From assembly GCA_028673005.1 (NCBI GenBank), contig CM054114.1, positions 128,918,470-128,982,469 of the forward strand: a stretch of DNA of 64,000 bases, written 5' to 3'. The position numbers and the translations under genes were made by a program. The notes beneath the pieces were generated by a model, which was not told the origin of the DNA, ran no database searches, and was given only the letters and a program-made list of their open reading frames with translations. Origin of the DNA: Tanypteryx hageni. Taxonomy: Eukaryota; Arthropoda; Insecta; Odonata; Petaluridae. Shown one piece after another: positions 48,421 through 59,574 of this stretch. Each line of letters starts with the position of its first letter. Within the stretch, counting starts at the first letter, position 1.

Positions 48421-49177
48421 CTATTTTCGGCAGGTCAACTTTCGCACTAGAGAAGAAGCTGTTAACCACAATTCCTGGGACACCGTGTTAATATTCACTC
48501 CTAAATACTTAATACTTCTAGAAAACTGCAATACACATGTATTCATATTCAATGTAATACCTAAATCGTTTTGTACAAACCGTAAAATCCCATCAACTAA
48601 CTCATAATCAGGCCGCGAAAAAACCAACAGCCAATCATCAAGATAACAAATTAACCGAACACTACATCGCTGCCAAATCTCTGCCGCTACAGCCCTAGCC
48701 CATCGCTGCATAATCGCAGGGGCTAAACAATGCCCCATAGGTACCCTTGTAAACGTAAAATAAGACCCATTTATGTAAATTCCGTAATACTTCCGGTGCT
48801 CGCGAGCAATCTGAATTTGAAAGAACGCGTTTTTTAAGTCCAATTTAATAATAAACACTCCCTTAGGCAATGAAGCTAGCATCTTGGCGCTATCCCACAG
48901 TCTGAACAGTGGCTTATGAAAGTAAGGCGTCCATGGAGAAAGGTCATGGATTAGCCTGCTACCTCCCGAAGCTTTCGCAATCAAAACACACCTAAAGGCA
49001 CAGACTGGTTTCTGTCGAACTAAAATTACCTGCGTGACTAAATTCTCCAAGTAATTGAGTAACGAATTGGAGGGCGTAGAGGACTGAAACACCAGCGGGG
49101 TGAGGTGGGGTGGTTCGAACCCCGCAAGCAGCTTTGGTTTTTTTTCAGCGAAGTTAATATAAAAGTTGTTAATAACC
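48421..49177 (-). pseudogene. Reverse transcriptase relic, hepadnavirus-related or DIRS-like
   Basis: A frame of about 250 codons is open from after a TAG near 49176 to the stop at 48421, with no convincing ATG. In order: a Pro-rich lead (FEPPHLTPLVF), IAKASGGSRLIHDLSPWT, LDLKNAFFQIQIA with the first catalytic Asp, FTRVPMGHCLAPAIMQRWA, CYLDDWLLVF with the catalytic pair (about 48650), LGITLNMNTC and IKYLGVNIN. The layout is that of an RT-RNase H polymerase without an integrase nearby. YLDDWLLV also fits DIRS elements. The VPMG-x-x-LAP block and the RNase H downstream lean toward the hepadnavirus-related retroelements described from insect genomes (HEART). No LTRs, capsid gene or recombinase were found. 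Confidence 0.65.
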
Positions 49178-49433
49178 TATTTGTTTACTCGTCTATGCTC
49201 AAGCTGAGTTCATAATAATCGTCTCCATGGCAACAATTCGATAAAATGCAAAAACACTGTTTTAGTAGAAATTCAAGAAAATACTATCAATTATCAAAAT
49301 TCTGAAATAAGAATTAGAATCTACAACATTCTTTTCCACTTAGAACAGTAAAAACCTCGCTCCAAGATCATAATTTTAAGATATTTTAATGTATTAAAGA
49401 AAACATCTCTGCACGATGAATTTGAGATTTGCT

Positions 49434-49660
49434 ATGTAAATCAAATAGGGAAAACCGTTCCTGGAATCGAACCCGGGACTTCAATCTTGGCCAAATAAAA
49501 TACAGCCCGGAGGTGGGCCCTGGAAGCTCGAGCCTCATACCAAGTTTCATGAAAATCGGTCCATTGATGCAAAAGTTGTTAGTAGGGGAGACACACACAC
49601 AGACAGGACCATTTCATAAGGCTGTTTCCTTGGGAAACCAGCCTAAAAACTACCATTTGT
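49434..49660 (-). repeat. Interspersed repeat with B-box-like core
   Basis: On the minus strand CCCGGGTTCGATTCCAGG (near 49457-49474) contains a perfect pol III B-box core, but no A box lies at tRNA distance. The rest (CGATTTTCATGAAACTTGGT, then GTGTGTGTGTCTCC) is of a type common in invertebrate repeats. Only one copy is in the window. Confidence 0.4.
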
Positions 49661-49738
49661 TCAATTTAAATCCCTAGAGAATAAAACGGAAAATATTAAA
49701 TCTCCATATTATTGATATTTAACATAGATAGGCTATAT

Positions 49739-49999
49739 GAAGGGTGGCTAAACATGCTTACCCTCGGAGCCGCATACGATGATTCCCAGAAATTCGCGAG
49801 CCACATGACATTCTGCGCTCATAAATTTACGAAAAGTAAAACATAACCTGAATCCAAAGCTATTTGGACGCCATTAGGCGTCCTAAACACGTCTCGAGTC
49901 ACACTACGTTGACACGCCTCTGCATGGAAATTTAAAAGAACCGCATACTAGGATAACAGAGCCGCATGCGGCACGTGAGCCGCGGTTTGGCCACGTCCG
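49739..49999. mobile_element. hAT-type MITE with 8-bp duplication
   Basis: The left end GAAGGGTGGCTAAAC and the right end, read in reverse, CGGACGTGGCCAAAC are inverted copies. Both are followed inward by GAGCCGCAT segments. Flanks GGCTATAT (49731-49738) and GACTATAT (50000-50007) match at seven of eight bases, the duplication length of hAT elements. It is 261 bp with no ORF, so it is non-autonomous. Confidence 0.75.
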
Positions 50000-50007
50000 G
50001 ACTATAT

Positions 50008-50650
50008 AGTCGACATCTAACTCCTGCCTTAGATAAATCTGGTTAATATAACTACTCTAGCTACGATTTTTGAGACATTTTCTCAAACAGGAAACGTTTG
50101 CCATATAATATCGAGGGAAGAATGAATTTTATAAATATTATAATTACGAAAGAATTTTTCTAAAAAGATTTAAGATTTCTAAAATATTATCAAATGTTAT
50201 GCTGTTTCAATTTTTAACTTGAATCAAATTTTTTGTCTTATTATTGTTAGTATCGGCAATACATTATCTGCAAAAATTAAGAGTACATCGGACCATGAGT
50301 TAAATTTTTATCTTCGTATAAGGTTGATAGATGCCACATACACAGATGTACGGACAAACTTGCCAAAAATAAGCATACTTTTCTTTCAAAACACCACTTT
50401 AAAAACTTGGATGGCTGTATTGTTGGTTTTGGAAATCTACTCAGCTTTTTGGTATTTTATAAACTTAAATTTTCCTCCGACTTTATTAAAGAGTACTCTA
50501 AGGTTATTATTAAGATGACAAGCAATCGAATAGCCACTACCGAGAGTTTCCACATTACTAAGCACTCTTCAAAGATTTTAACGGCTAAATGATATTAGAG
50601 TAAGAAAACGTAGTCATAGTCGTAGTCACCACTCGTAAAAATCAGAAAAC
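50008..50650. other. Unassigned DNA
   Basis: Short frames at 50219-50592 overlap one another and show no motif. Confidence 0.45.
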
Positions 50651-51310
50651 CTACGAAAAAATATGAAGGGGCTTCAGATTCAGACTTTTCATCGGAAATG
50701 CCCATCGATCGTATCGACCGACCCTATAACGATAGGATGCTAAGAGCTCAAGGGGAGCAGCTTCTGATATCGCGACGCGTAGCCTAGCGATCTCAAAATT
50801 CAAAACGATAATCCACCTACGTGCTTGAATCCTTGCCCTTCGTAACAACAGCAAGCGTGAGAGAGAGAAGCCTCTCTGTCCCGTCGGACACGTAGGAACT
50901 CGTGGGTAAAAGGGGTCTGGGGAGGGCAAAACCGACGAGTGAGTTGTGCGACAGGGCATGTCAACACGCGGGCGTAAAACGGACATGAGTGAATGGGGGA
51001 ATGAGAAGGACGGATCTGGCGCGGTGGCACGAGGGGGATGTTGAGGGGGAGAGGTAGGAAGGTCGGTGGGATACATCCGGTAGTGGATAAACAATGATAT
51101 AGGGGTTACGAGAATCTCTAAGCAGTCGCGAACTCTACCGAAGGCTGTATCAATTATTCATGAGGGATATAGAACTGTTCCTAGGAGGACGTCGGATGAG
51201 CAACGGGACCGTAAAAAGCGGCCGAAACGGAGGTGTAAAATGTCGAAGATTTTCCGCCGGCCTATGAAGCCGCCGGAGATAGGCAGCGATGTTAAATAGG
51301 CTTTCTAATG
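50651..51310. other. GC- and CpG-rich island of unknown nature
   Basis: It is clearly richer in G and C than its surroundings, with CG dinucleotides throughout (GGACACGTAGGAACTCGTGG, CGACGCGTAGCC). The 147-codon minus frame (50651-51094) is Pro/Ser/Arg-rich with no recognised domain. It may be an unrecognised element, a promoter-type island or a gene remnant. Confidence 0.4.
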
Positions 51311-52197
51311 CGACGCCTAAGCCATTTTAAAACATGAGTATCCCATATAATATTCAGACTTTTAAACGAAAAAATAATTTACCTTGCGCTCGTTTTTCAC
51401 GTGTCATAGTGATAACGGCAGGTTATGCTTCGATTTAAACGCATCTTTATTATGCAAAATTAACTTTGCAGAATTTTAAATTTTAAACTAGTTAACTTTC
51501 TTATTAACTGCTTCAACATTTCGCGCATCATTTTGTAGCATTTTTGTACTGTGCTTACTGAATGTTCACCTTAATTCATCTACGCTCTTTATATTCTATG
51601 GAAAATAGACTTTTCTTTTACGCATAAATTAATAGATATTATTCACAGAAGAGGCCGATATTTGGTGGGACTCAATAGTAGGAGAATGGGTGTAATTTGA
51701 AATAAAATCAAAACAAATTGCACGAGGTGTTATAAACGTGGTACTCATCATCATAGTCATCCTATCTCTCGGTAGGTTTCCGGCTCATTCAACCCAATCT
51801 GTAAACATCGTGTGGAATTTGTTTTATTTTCATTTCAAACTACATACACTTCCCTGTTATTGAGAGTTATTATTCCTAGAAGACTTTATTATATAAAGAT
51901 TATTAAAGCACGATAGAAAGCCATCTTTATGAATTCATTGCGATTCTCTTCACATTTATATGGTGTTATGGGTGTATCAGTGCAATTTATATCCTGTTTA
52001 TAGCAGCACAGATTATTTTGCACAAAATATTTTTTTACCATTTACTACTATGGCTAAGATTTTATAATTTTTAAACTTTATGGTGATAGTAGCAAAAAAT
52101 TCACCATCAGATAAAATTCATTGATTTTGTTGTTGTTGAAATAATTTAACGGAGTAGTATCATATGTAATCATATAGTAATAGTACTTATATATGTA

Positions 52198-52256
<59 letters not shown>

Positions 52257-52779
52257 AACTAATTTTCCCAATTTAACGTTTCCTTAATATTTTTTCAGTT
52301 TATTAATGTCGAAAATGCTCATTCTGGTTATGAACAGCTTTCAGTGTCTTGTTATTATCACTTTTAATTATTTATGCGTATATTTCTGAGAAAAATATTG
52401 TAACTTCTGTTTAAGCTTTCTCTTTTTAACCCTCAATAATATCTTTCGTTTCTTTAGCGCAGAATTACTGGAGGTAATCATAAATCTACTTGTGAAATGT
52501 TGAAAGTTTTCTATAGCATGCCTAGCATTTCATTGAAACAAACTAGGTTTCGGCTGCTGTGTTCTCATACCGCAGGTAGCACTAGACGTAGCAAACTACC
52601 CGATTCGCGTGCTCTATGACTAAAAAAATGTATAAAGACAAAGTGGAAGGGTCGTCTTTAGAGAAGGGTGCATCGGGTTGACCATCTCGAAATCATAGTA
52701 TTCCTAACCAATTTATAGTTATTGAAGAAACATAGTTTTCAATAGGGAAGTCTACGTTTAATTTGATGTTCAATGTTTA
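51311..52779. other. Unassigned AT-rich DNA; (TA)n at 52200-52250
   Basis: It contains a long TA run and otherwise stop-rich sequence. Confidence 0.5.
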
Positions 52780-52838
52780 TGGGACCCCGCACTGGCCGAT
52801 TGCCCCGGGCTCCGAATCTCTCGTAATATGACCCTGGA
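52780..52838 (+). repeat. hAT-type right terminus, second copy
   Basis: GGGACCCCGCACTGGCCGAT then TGCCCCGGGC and CTCGTAATATGACCCTGG parallels 40795-40858. The left end was not found. Confidence 0.5.
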
Positions 52839-55800
52839 AATCCTACAGGCAGCCCCTTATTCACAATCAATTCTTAATTACTTTGTTTTATTTCTGTATT
52901 AGCCGTTGCGGACTATTAGTTACGCGCATTTAAATATATATTGTGTATTTATCGAGGTATATCTGTGAAGAGTAATCAGTTTTCGAGATTTTTAATGGCA
53001 ACGGTGCGTGCAATGGTGATGATAGTTAAATTTATCGATGTTTAGGGCCTAAAAAACTGGAGTTTATTTCGGATCCCAGTGTAATTTTTTGGCCGATTCG
53101 AAAAATACTCAAATTAGTCAATTTCATTCTTCCAAAACGCAATCGTTTCGTACTTGTGCCGCGATTATACTTTATTCAAAAATGAGAATAAAAACTTACT
53201 AAGTTCTCTCCCGTTTAAATATGAAGAAATTTGACCCATGCTATAACTATGATAAAATAATTTTAAATACATAAATTAAATCATGAAGCAAGTTTTGTAA
53301 TGTCTATACACATTAAATAAAGATCCACTTATTGTTTTGTGAAATCAAATTATGCAAAATACTACTTTATTAAAAATTGTACGTGATAACTGTCTAAGCG
53401 AATGGTTCCAATTCGGATGTTTTTAAATTAGAACGAAGCTGTATATTATCAAGGATCGTATTATTAAACTACCCTATTGTCTTTAACTGCAAAATAATAA
53501 AGTATCTTCGAATAAGCGCTATACCATACTATATCTCTTGTCATGGAGTTTGCACTTTTTTATTGAAAGCAGCGTGTTACGTTACCAAGGAGACGCTTAC
53601 CCATTTTGTCAATGGCTTTTAACACCATCTGAACCCGTCTCTTCCCACTTTGGCGATATCTTTAAAAACGCTTCACTAACGCAGCAAAAATCACTTGAAG
53701 TTGATTGGATGGCTGGGCCTGGCGTGACAACGACTCGAGTTCAAAAGCACGTCCTTTCAATACATACGAAATTTCGATCAATACAGCCCCGACACTTTTG
53801 AGGATTATCCTCAAAGATCGAAGACACATAATGCTGGATGCAGAGTGAAACGTGCGTGCTAGATATTTCGAAGACTTAAGATACAACTTGCGATTCCATA
53901 TGAGTCAAATAGATTAGTCACGTACGCGGAAAATTAATCATCGTTGAATCAACTTACCTGAACTGAACTCTGCCGGAGGATAATTATCCGAACTTCCAAT
54001 GAAGTGATTAACTTGGAAACTAACGATGGGGAAGGGAAAAGTACTTTTGTTTCGCGAATGACGTCAGAGCTCAAATTAGCTGTACCACCGCCATTCTATA
54101 AAGTCTCCGAAATATTGTCACTTTATATCTATACTGGGACTAGTAATATATATGACGTTTGCAGTTTTAATCATAGTGAACATTTTGAAGCTAAAAGGAT
54201 TCTACTTGAAATGTCCATATGCAACTATATTCATATATTTAAGCATTGTATTCCAATGATAATTGCAATTAATAGAAAATTTTAAAACAATGATGATAAA
54301 TTATGGGCCAAGGCCTGCATATAATTGATAAGAATTTGAAAGAGATGAATTATGGAAAGACGAATGGGCTTTCACTGTTATTTAATTACATCCTACTCAA
54401 AACTCGGTAATCCTTCGCAAGATTTAATTCGACAATCCATATAAAATAACCTCCAATTTTTTTCTATCTTTCGCTATTTATAATTTTTGAACGCTTCCAA
54501 CGTGATGTGTTCCTAAACAACTATTACGTATACAAGTGTAATTGCCCGTTCAAAATTACGGGTGGGCATGAATTAATTGTTAAAATAACGTTAAAAGAGT
54601 TCAATATGTAGCCAAGTATCTGGCGAAAATTAATCTAAATCGAACTCACCGTTCTCGAGTTATTCGCATTAATTCCTAAAACCTAGCGAACAAAATGATA
54701 TTGACTATGGTTATAATAGGAGGATTTCAAAACTGAATTGCCGCAATAATTGCTCTAAATCTTTCTCTTCTGTTAGCCAAATACACTAAGGTTAAATTAG
54801 ATAAATTTTTTTTCTGGTAAGCGCTCCGCTCTATTTGACGCGTAGTGATTCAATTACGTAATTGGTTTAAGAATAACGGCGGAGGGGGAACAGAGAGAAA
54901 GAAAGAAAAGCACAATAGCTGTCACGTTGATACTCTTAAGTTAGCTTACATCGGCGACTGAGAGTCGGGTATGAGTAATGAAGATTGAACTGCAAGGCCA
55001 AACGAGAATGCTTAAATCACAGACAAACCGGGAGGGACATACGATGCAAAAAAAACTACAATTCGGCGTGAGGTTAATTAAGCCCTTACATTTGACGGAT
55101 TGCGTATTAGGGAACTGTAAAAAATAACCAAAACATTTTAATGAAGAATATACCCACGCTTAGGGAGCATTTGTTCAGGGAAGGGTTAGAAAATTACAGA
55201 AATAAACGGTGTTTAAATGAAGAAGAGAAAAGATTCGAATGTTTGTATTATTTGTTTTTCCTCCCCGCGCTTTGCAGGAAGGCGCACGAAGTTACGTCAG
55301 CAATTACAAGTTTCTGCATCTATTGTAACTCAATACAACTTTCATGCATCTCTTTCTAGCAAATAAAAAACAGTTGATAAGGCTTAATTTTCTGAAGAAA
55401 TCCGCGCGTGATTTCCCTTTCACTTCAAGTCTGAAAACAGTCCTAACGAAATCTAATGGAACAGGTTCGAGACGGAAAACCTCCCATTAATTGTTACAAA
55501 TGAGTTAATTTCAACAGATACATTGCCCATCAATTCTGATGCATTTCTTACTCATTCCACCACTAATTTATTACAAATTACAATTTGTCGATGCATTTCC
55601 AAAGTTTTAAAAATTGCGGATTTTCATAGTAAACTTTTAGCAATTTTTAAATTACATTTATTTAGCGAGCATAATTTTTATCAGGTAGGAGTGATTTATG
55701 AATTATGGATGACGAGAACAATCTCTAGATAGGTATTTACCTCTCTTGGTATAGAGCATTAGCCAGCTGATGTCTTTAACGGTCAGCTTTTTAATTAATA

Positions 55801-55949
55801 CGAGTTTATTGCTGCAAAATGCGGATAGATTTAAAATCGTTGTATGGATTACCTTATATTTGAAATGACATTCCAGCATTAGATTGCATCTTAGGTGTTT
55901 TGTAAATGTTATCGCCGAATAAATTAAACATATAGTTCAGTCTACTCAC
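52839..55949. other. Unassigned DNA
   Basis: About 3.1 kb without a recognised element. Open frames at 53538-53801, 54004-54285 and 55141-55359 have no motif, paralogue or splice support. It could be intron sequence of the gene owning the exon at 55950. Confidence 0.45.
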
Positions 55950-56190
55950 GCATGAGGTCCAGGAACTGTTTCTTAGGCGGAGGTCTGTTGTCTGCTCCTG
56001 TCAGTGGCTTCAGTCTTATGTCTAGTAATCGGAGCTGCGATGTCACCAAGGCCGACGACATTGTGGGAACTATCTCAGAGATGACACATCCTTCGCCGCC
56101 GTCTCCCTCCTTGATCCCGACCATTTCTACGGCAGGATACAGATATCTCTCGAAAAGTTTCAAGAAGTCATCATGGTAGTCCTTCGCGAG
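55950..56190 (-). CDS. Putative host-gene internal exon (unidentified)
   Basis: The minus strand is open for 241 bases between a pyrimidine-rich acceptor (TTTTTTATGTCGTTTTAG ending at 56191) and a consensus donor GTGAGT (55944-55949). It reads LAKDYHDDFLKLFERYLYPA at the start and ADNRPPPKKQFLDLMR at the end, 80 codons plus one base, so the intron phases are 0 and 1. The composition is that of an ordinary globular protein, unlike any transposon frame here. I do not recognise the family. No partner exon could be found in the window, which suggests long introns. This is the only stretch I would defend as host coding sequence. Confidence 0.6.
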
Positions 56191-56522
56191 CTAAAACGAC
56201 ATAAAAAAGCCAACTCTCTGAATTCATTATTTTCAGTTCGTTAAAAAACGTCTAAAATAATGTAAAAAGATATAATTTTATTCGTAGATTTTTCTCTTCT
56301 CACTTGGAACTAATTTTTATTGCAACGCAAATTTAACTTCATTTTGATTTGCAAGTTTCAACGTTCCCAAAAAAGCTTCTATAAAAATATGATATGCTAT
56401 GGATAAATTTCTAAAGCGGCCCTTACACGGTCATTAATACTGACAACATTTTTTACATTTTTGAAATACTGTCAATAATACTGATCGTGTGAGAGCGATA
56501 CTGATAGTTTGACAGTACATAT

Positions 56523-56592
56523 ACTAACAAAGGTTAAATACTCCTTTAGCCAAAACATGTTTTGGCTAAAGGAGTATTTCACCTTTGTTAGT
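56523..56592. repeat. 70-bp near-perfect palindrome
   Basis: ACTAACAAAGGT...AGCCAAAACATGTTTTGGCT...ACCTTTGTTAGT is symmetrical around 56557/56558, with only the TA/TC positions breaking it. It could form a cruciform. It lies inside the Harbinger left region. Confidence 0.85.
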
Positions 56593-56735
56593 TTTGGCCA
56601 AAGTTATTGAGCTACTATCAATTAAGTACATATACTGATGGACTGAAGAAAAATCTCAAATTACTTTAAATACTAAAGAAGAGAATGACAGTATACTGAT
56701 CGTGTGAGGTGCGTATTGACAGTATTGCGCCTGCT

Positions 56736-57478
56736 ATGGCCGAGACAACATCATCTCCCAGTGAACGTGAAGTGTTGCGCGACTTCATTTGTTTATATAG
56801 GAATTTACCGGAGTTGTGGGACCAGAGTAGGAAATATTATATAAACAAAACGAAGAAGGCCATCGCGTATGGAAAATTACTCGCCATTTTAAAAAATTGA
56901 AACTTGACGCAGTAATTTAAGATGTCAAAAAGGAAATAAATATTCGGTGCTTTGATATTAACGGGACTACACCTCCACAGCGCCTCTAGGGGCAAGATAT
57001 GGAACTACAAGGCGCTGCAAGTGGCGTTCATCTTAATATATGCCAGTCGGCGAAGAAGCTTGCGTTCCGTGTGTACGACTGGTATATATTAAGATGAACG
57101 CTTCCCAACCCGAGGGGGAACCCAGTGAACGTGAGGAGGAACCAAAAACACTTCGACTAACTTACCCAACCCGGTGGGGTCAAGTAAAATTTTCCTTTAT
57201 GTTCAATTTCCCCTTCCCTGGCTCCAATGGAGGACTACTCCACGTAATTCCAAATCTCGCCACTTTCAGCGCCTTGTATTTCCATATCTCGCCCCTAGAG
57301 ACGCTGTGGAGGTGGAGCTCCGTTAATACCAAAGTACCAAATATTCTTCGGTCGAACTTCAAAAAGGAGCTGATGAAAATCGAAGAGTCTAGGGTCTAGA
57401 CTCTAGGCGGTCTGTAGCTGGCACAGACGATATTTATGAGCCTAATTCTTGGTTTCTTGAAGAAATAAAATTTCTTCA
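56736..57478 (+). pseudogene. MADF-domain protein of Harbinger, split by insertion
   Basis: Harbinger elements carry a second gene for a Myb/SANT- or MADF-type DNA-binding protein that partners the nuclease. From ATG 56736: MAETTSSPSEREVLRDFICL, then YRNLPELWDQSRKYYINKTK, the first MADF helix with its Trp. A 1-base shift in the A-run near 56893 and a stop at 56917 follow. The domain goes on as DVKKEIN to 56943, where a 393-bp element interrupts it. On the far side it resumes with LRSNFKKELMKIEESR (57347-57394), a TAG, and after a small shift AGTDDIYEPNSWFLEEIKFL to 57475. The order is that of a complete MADF domain plus the short segment that follows it in these proteins. Confidence 0.75.
56946..57338. 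mobile_element. 393-bp foldback element with 8-bp duplication
   Basis: AAATATTC flanks both sides (56938-56945, 57339-57346). The ends are GGTGCTTTGATATTAACGG and, in reverse, GGTACTTTGGTATTAACGG. Inverted arms extend inward to about 57026 and 57258. A second perfect-looking inverted pair lies inside (57013-57038 and 57065-57090, core CATCTTAATATAT). The superfamily is uncertain; 8-bp duplications occur in hAT, P and Merlin. Confidence 0.75.
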
Positions 57479-58875
57479 CAAATAGGAAAAACCAAACTTC
57501 TTCCCGTAGCTAAGAACCGGAGAGTAACGGCCAGTCTTTCTTCTGCAAAAATAGCTTTCCTCATGTTGGTATCCTGTTTATTTTCAGACTCATTAATGCA
57601 AACAATTGATGATAAACATCACAACTCATACAAAAGTAGTTTTGAAAATCACGAGAATCGAATAAAAACACGAGTTTCTCAACTGCCAATATACTGGTTT
57701 GATAATAAATCCCACTAAATCTCAACAAAGACAGAATAAATCTCGCAAGCACAAAACACACTGGACACACGGATGGTGCGATAGAAAGTGAAGCTATCTT
57801 ACAGGATCTCGGGCTTCCGGTAAAAATGTGAACGCGACCAATGACGTAATATATCATATCTTTGCGTGTCGAGAACGACTAATCGATCCTTATAAACTTT
57901 AAAAACGTAAAAATAAATCATATAAACTAATATTTTTGTTTTTCATTCTCATCATCATATTCCGTATGATGTATTCTACCATTGTAATAGGTTTTGAGAG
58001 AGAAAAATTTCATGAAACTACCTATTCACTAGCTTCCCATTCCTTCTCCTTCCCAATTATTCCATTCCTCTCTTGGGACCGTTGGAACACTTGGAACTGT
58101 TGGGACTGCGCCCCTTCTCCTGTTCCACCGAGCCCGCGGTGACTGAACCTGTGACTGGCTGAGTCCCATACCTGTTACTCCCCGCGCATGCCTGTTATCG
58201 GTCACAGTTCCCCGTTAGTCGCTGTGAAAAAATAGCAGTGACTGCAAACACTCCCCAACTTTACTGACATCAAACACTGATCGTGTGAGCGCAATACTGT
58301 AGCTTTCACAGATAACTGACAATAAATGCTGTCATTATTACTGACCGTGTAAGGGCCGTTTAATAACACGAACTTGCAATACCCTTGAAATCCCAAGGGG
58401 TGACCACTCTGGTCCTAGCATCAATTTTTGAATATTTTTTGGGATATCAAAGTCATAGATACTGGTTTTTTTCTGACTTTCATACATTATATTTTACAAA
58501 TAAATATCTTTTTCTCATATGTATGCTCAAGAGTTTTCTTTATTTACCCATATTCACAGATAAGTCACCACTTGGTATTACTTTTCACAATATTTTTCAA
58601 CTATCAACCTTTATTTTTTCTTTATTGTGGTTTTTCGCTTTCAGAAACATCTAGTGATAACACAGAAAATTGATTTGACTTGACGCACTTATCATTCGTG
58701 TACTAACTTAAAGTAAATTAGATACATGTCGCAATTGTAACACTAAAAAAAATGATAATGCAAAAGTTCATTTTTCACTATTTGTAATAACTTCCATGAG
58801 CATTTTTGAAATAAAATTAATGTTTTGTGAGTAAAAAATAGATAGTAAGTGTTTTATTTCATTAATGTCTACTAT

Positions 58876-59028
58876 AGGAGGTAGAGGGGTGGTTAGCGTG
58901 TCTAGCACCCAATGCTAGGGTCGCGAGTTCGAATCCTGTATGTGTTCGTCTTTGTTAACGTTATTACGCTCATTGTAAAAGGCCGTTAACGGCTGTTTAT
59001 GAGCTAATATAAAATAAATAAATAAATG
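58876..59028 (+). mobile_element. tRNA-derived SINE with LINE-like 3' end
   Basis: The head has GGTGGTTAGCGTGTC (A-box region), an anticodon-type arm CTAGC ACCCAAT GCTAG (58902-58918) and a B box GAGTTCGAATCC (58925-58936). About 45 bases of body end in GGCCGTTAACGGCTG, a stem, followed by TTTATGAGCTAATATAAAATAAATAAATAAAT. That end has the same plan as the LINE tail at 1570-1612 (short CG-rich stem, TATGTGAATAAATG..., AAATAAAT repeats). The loop lacks U33 and the T arm has a mismatch, so it is not a working tRNA. Confidence 0.65.
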
Positions 59029-59574
59029 AAGTATTGACCAAAATGGTTCCCCCTTGGAACTTAATGGTAGTTTTCGACCTTGATATTTCAAATGATAAGA
59101 ATGACGACAAATTAAATTTAAGAGTGACTCCCTTAAAGAGTCTGGAAATACAATTTTGATTCGCCATGGAAGAAAACCATCATTTTTGCACTATGATCAC
59201 GATTGATATCGGCACAATCATCTATTTCAAGTCAAGGAGAAATAGCTTCTTAATATATATTGATGAAGGTACATATTTGCATATTCACATGTTTGTTATA
59301 AAAATACAAGCTATATGACGTGGACGTATGAATGTTTCATTCAATCGAGAATTATCGAACTCGTTTGATGGCTGAAAATAGATTCAGGAATAAGCACTTC
59401 AGTAACAAAAATTGAAAAAATAAGTACTTAACTTAGGTAACTTCAATAGCCACAACAAGGCCATGAAAGTAATTATTTTTCAATTTTGGTACTCAAGTAC
59501 TAATGCGAATTTTTGTCAAAACATTTCCCAAGAATTGACTTCATTGTTATAAAGATCTTCAATTTTTATACCAA
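59029..59574. other. Unassigned DNA
   Basis: Nothing recognised. Confidence 0.45.

Larger units (their letters stand above)
56415..58360 (+). mobile_element. PIF/Harbinger-type element with TAA duplication
   Basis: The left end AGCGGCCCTTACACGGTCA (56415 on) and the right end, in reverse, AACGGCCCTTACACGGTCA (58360 back) are matched inverted repeats. TAA flanks both sides (56412-56414, 58361-58363), the 3-bp duplication of PIF/Harbinger. The 1946-bp body contains a MADF-type gene relic (56736-57478), a nested foldback element (56946-57338) and a 70-bp palindrome (56523-56592). No Harbinger nuclease was found, so it is non-autonomous or deleted. Confidence 0.8.

Noticed and set aside
49085..49135. 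GGTTCGAACCCC motif suggesting a tRNA or a primer-binding site
   Set aside because: T-arm pairing fails on both strands and the segment is inside the open RT frame.
53538..53886. Frames of 87 and 74 codons on opposite strands
   Set aside because: Mutually overlapping, no domain, no splice support.
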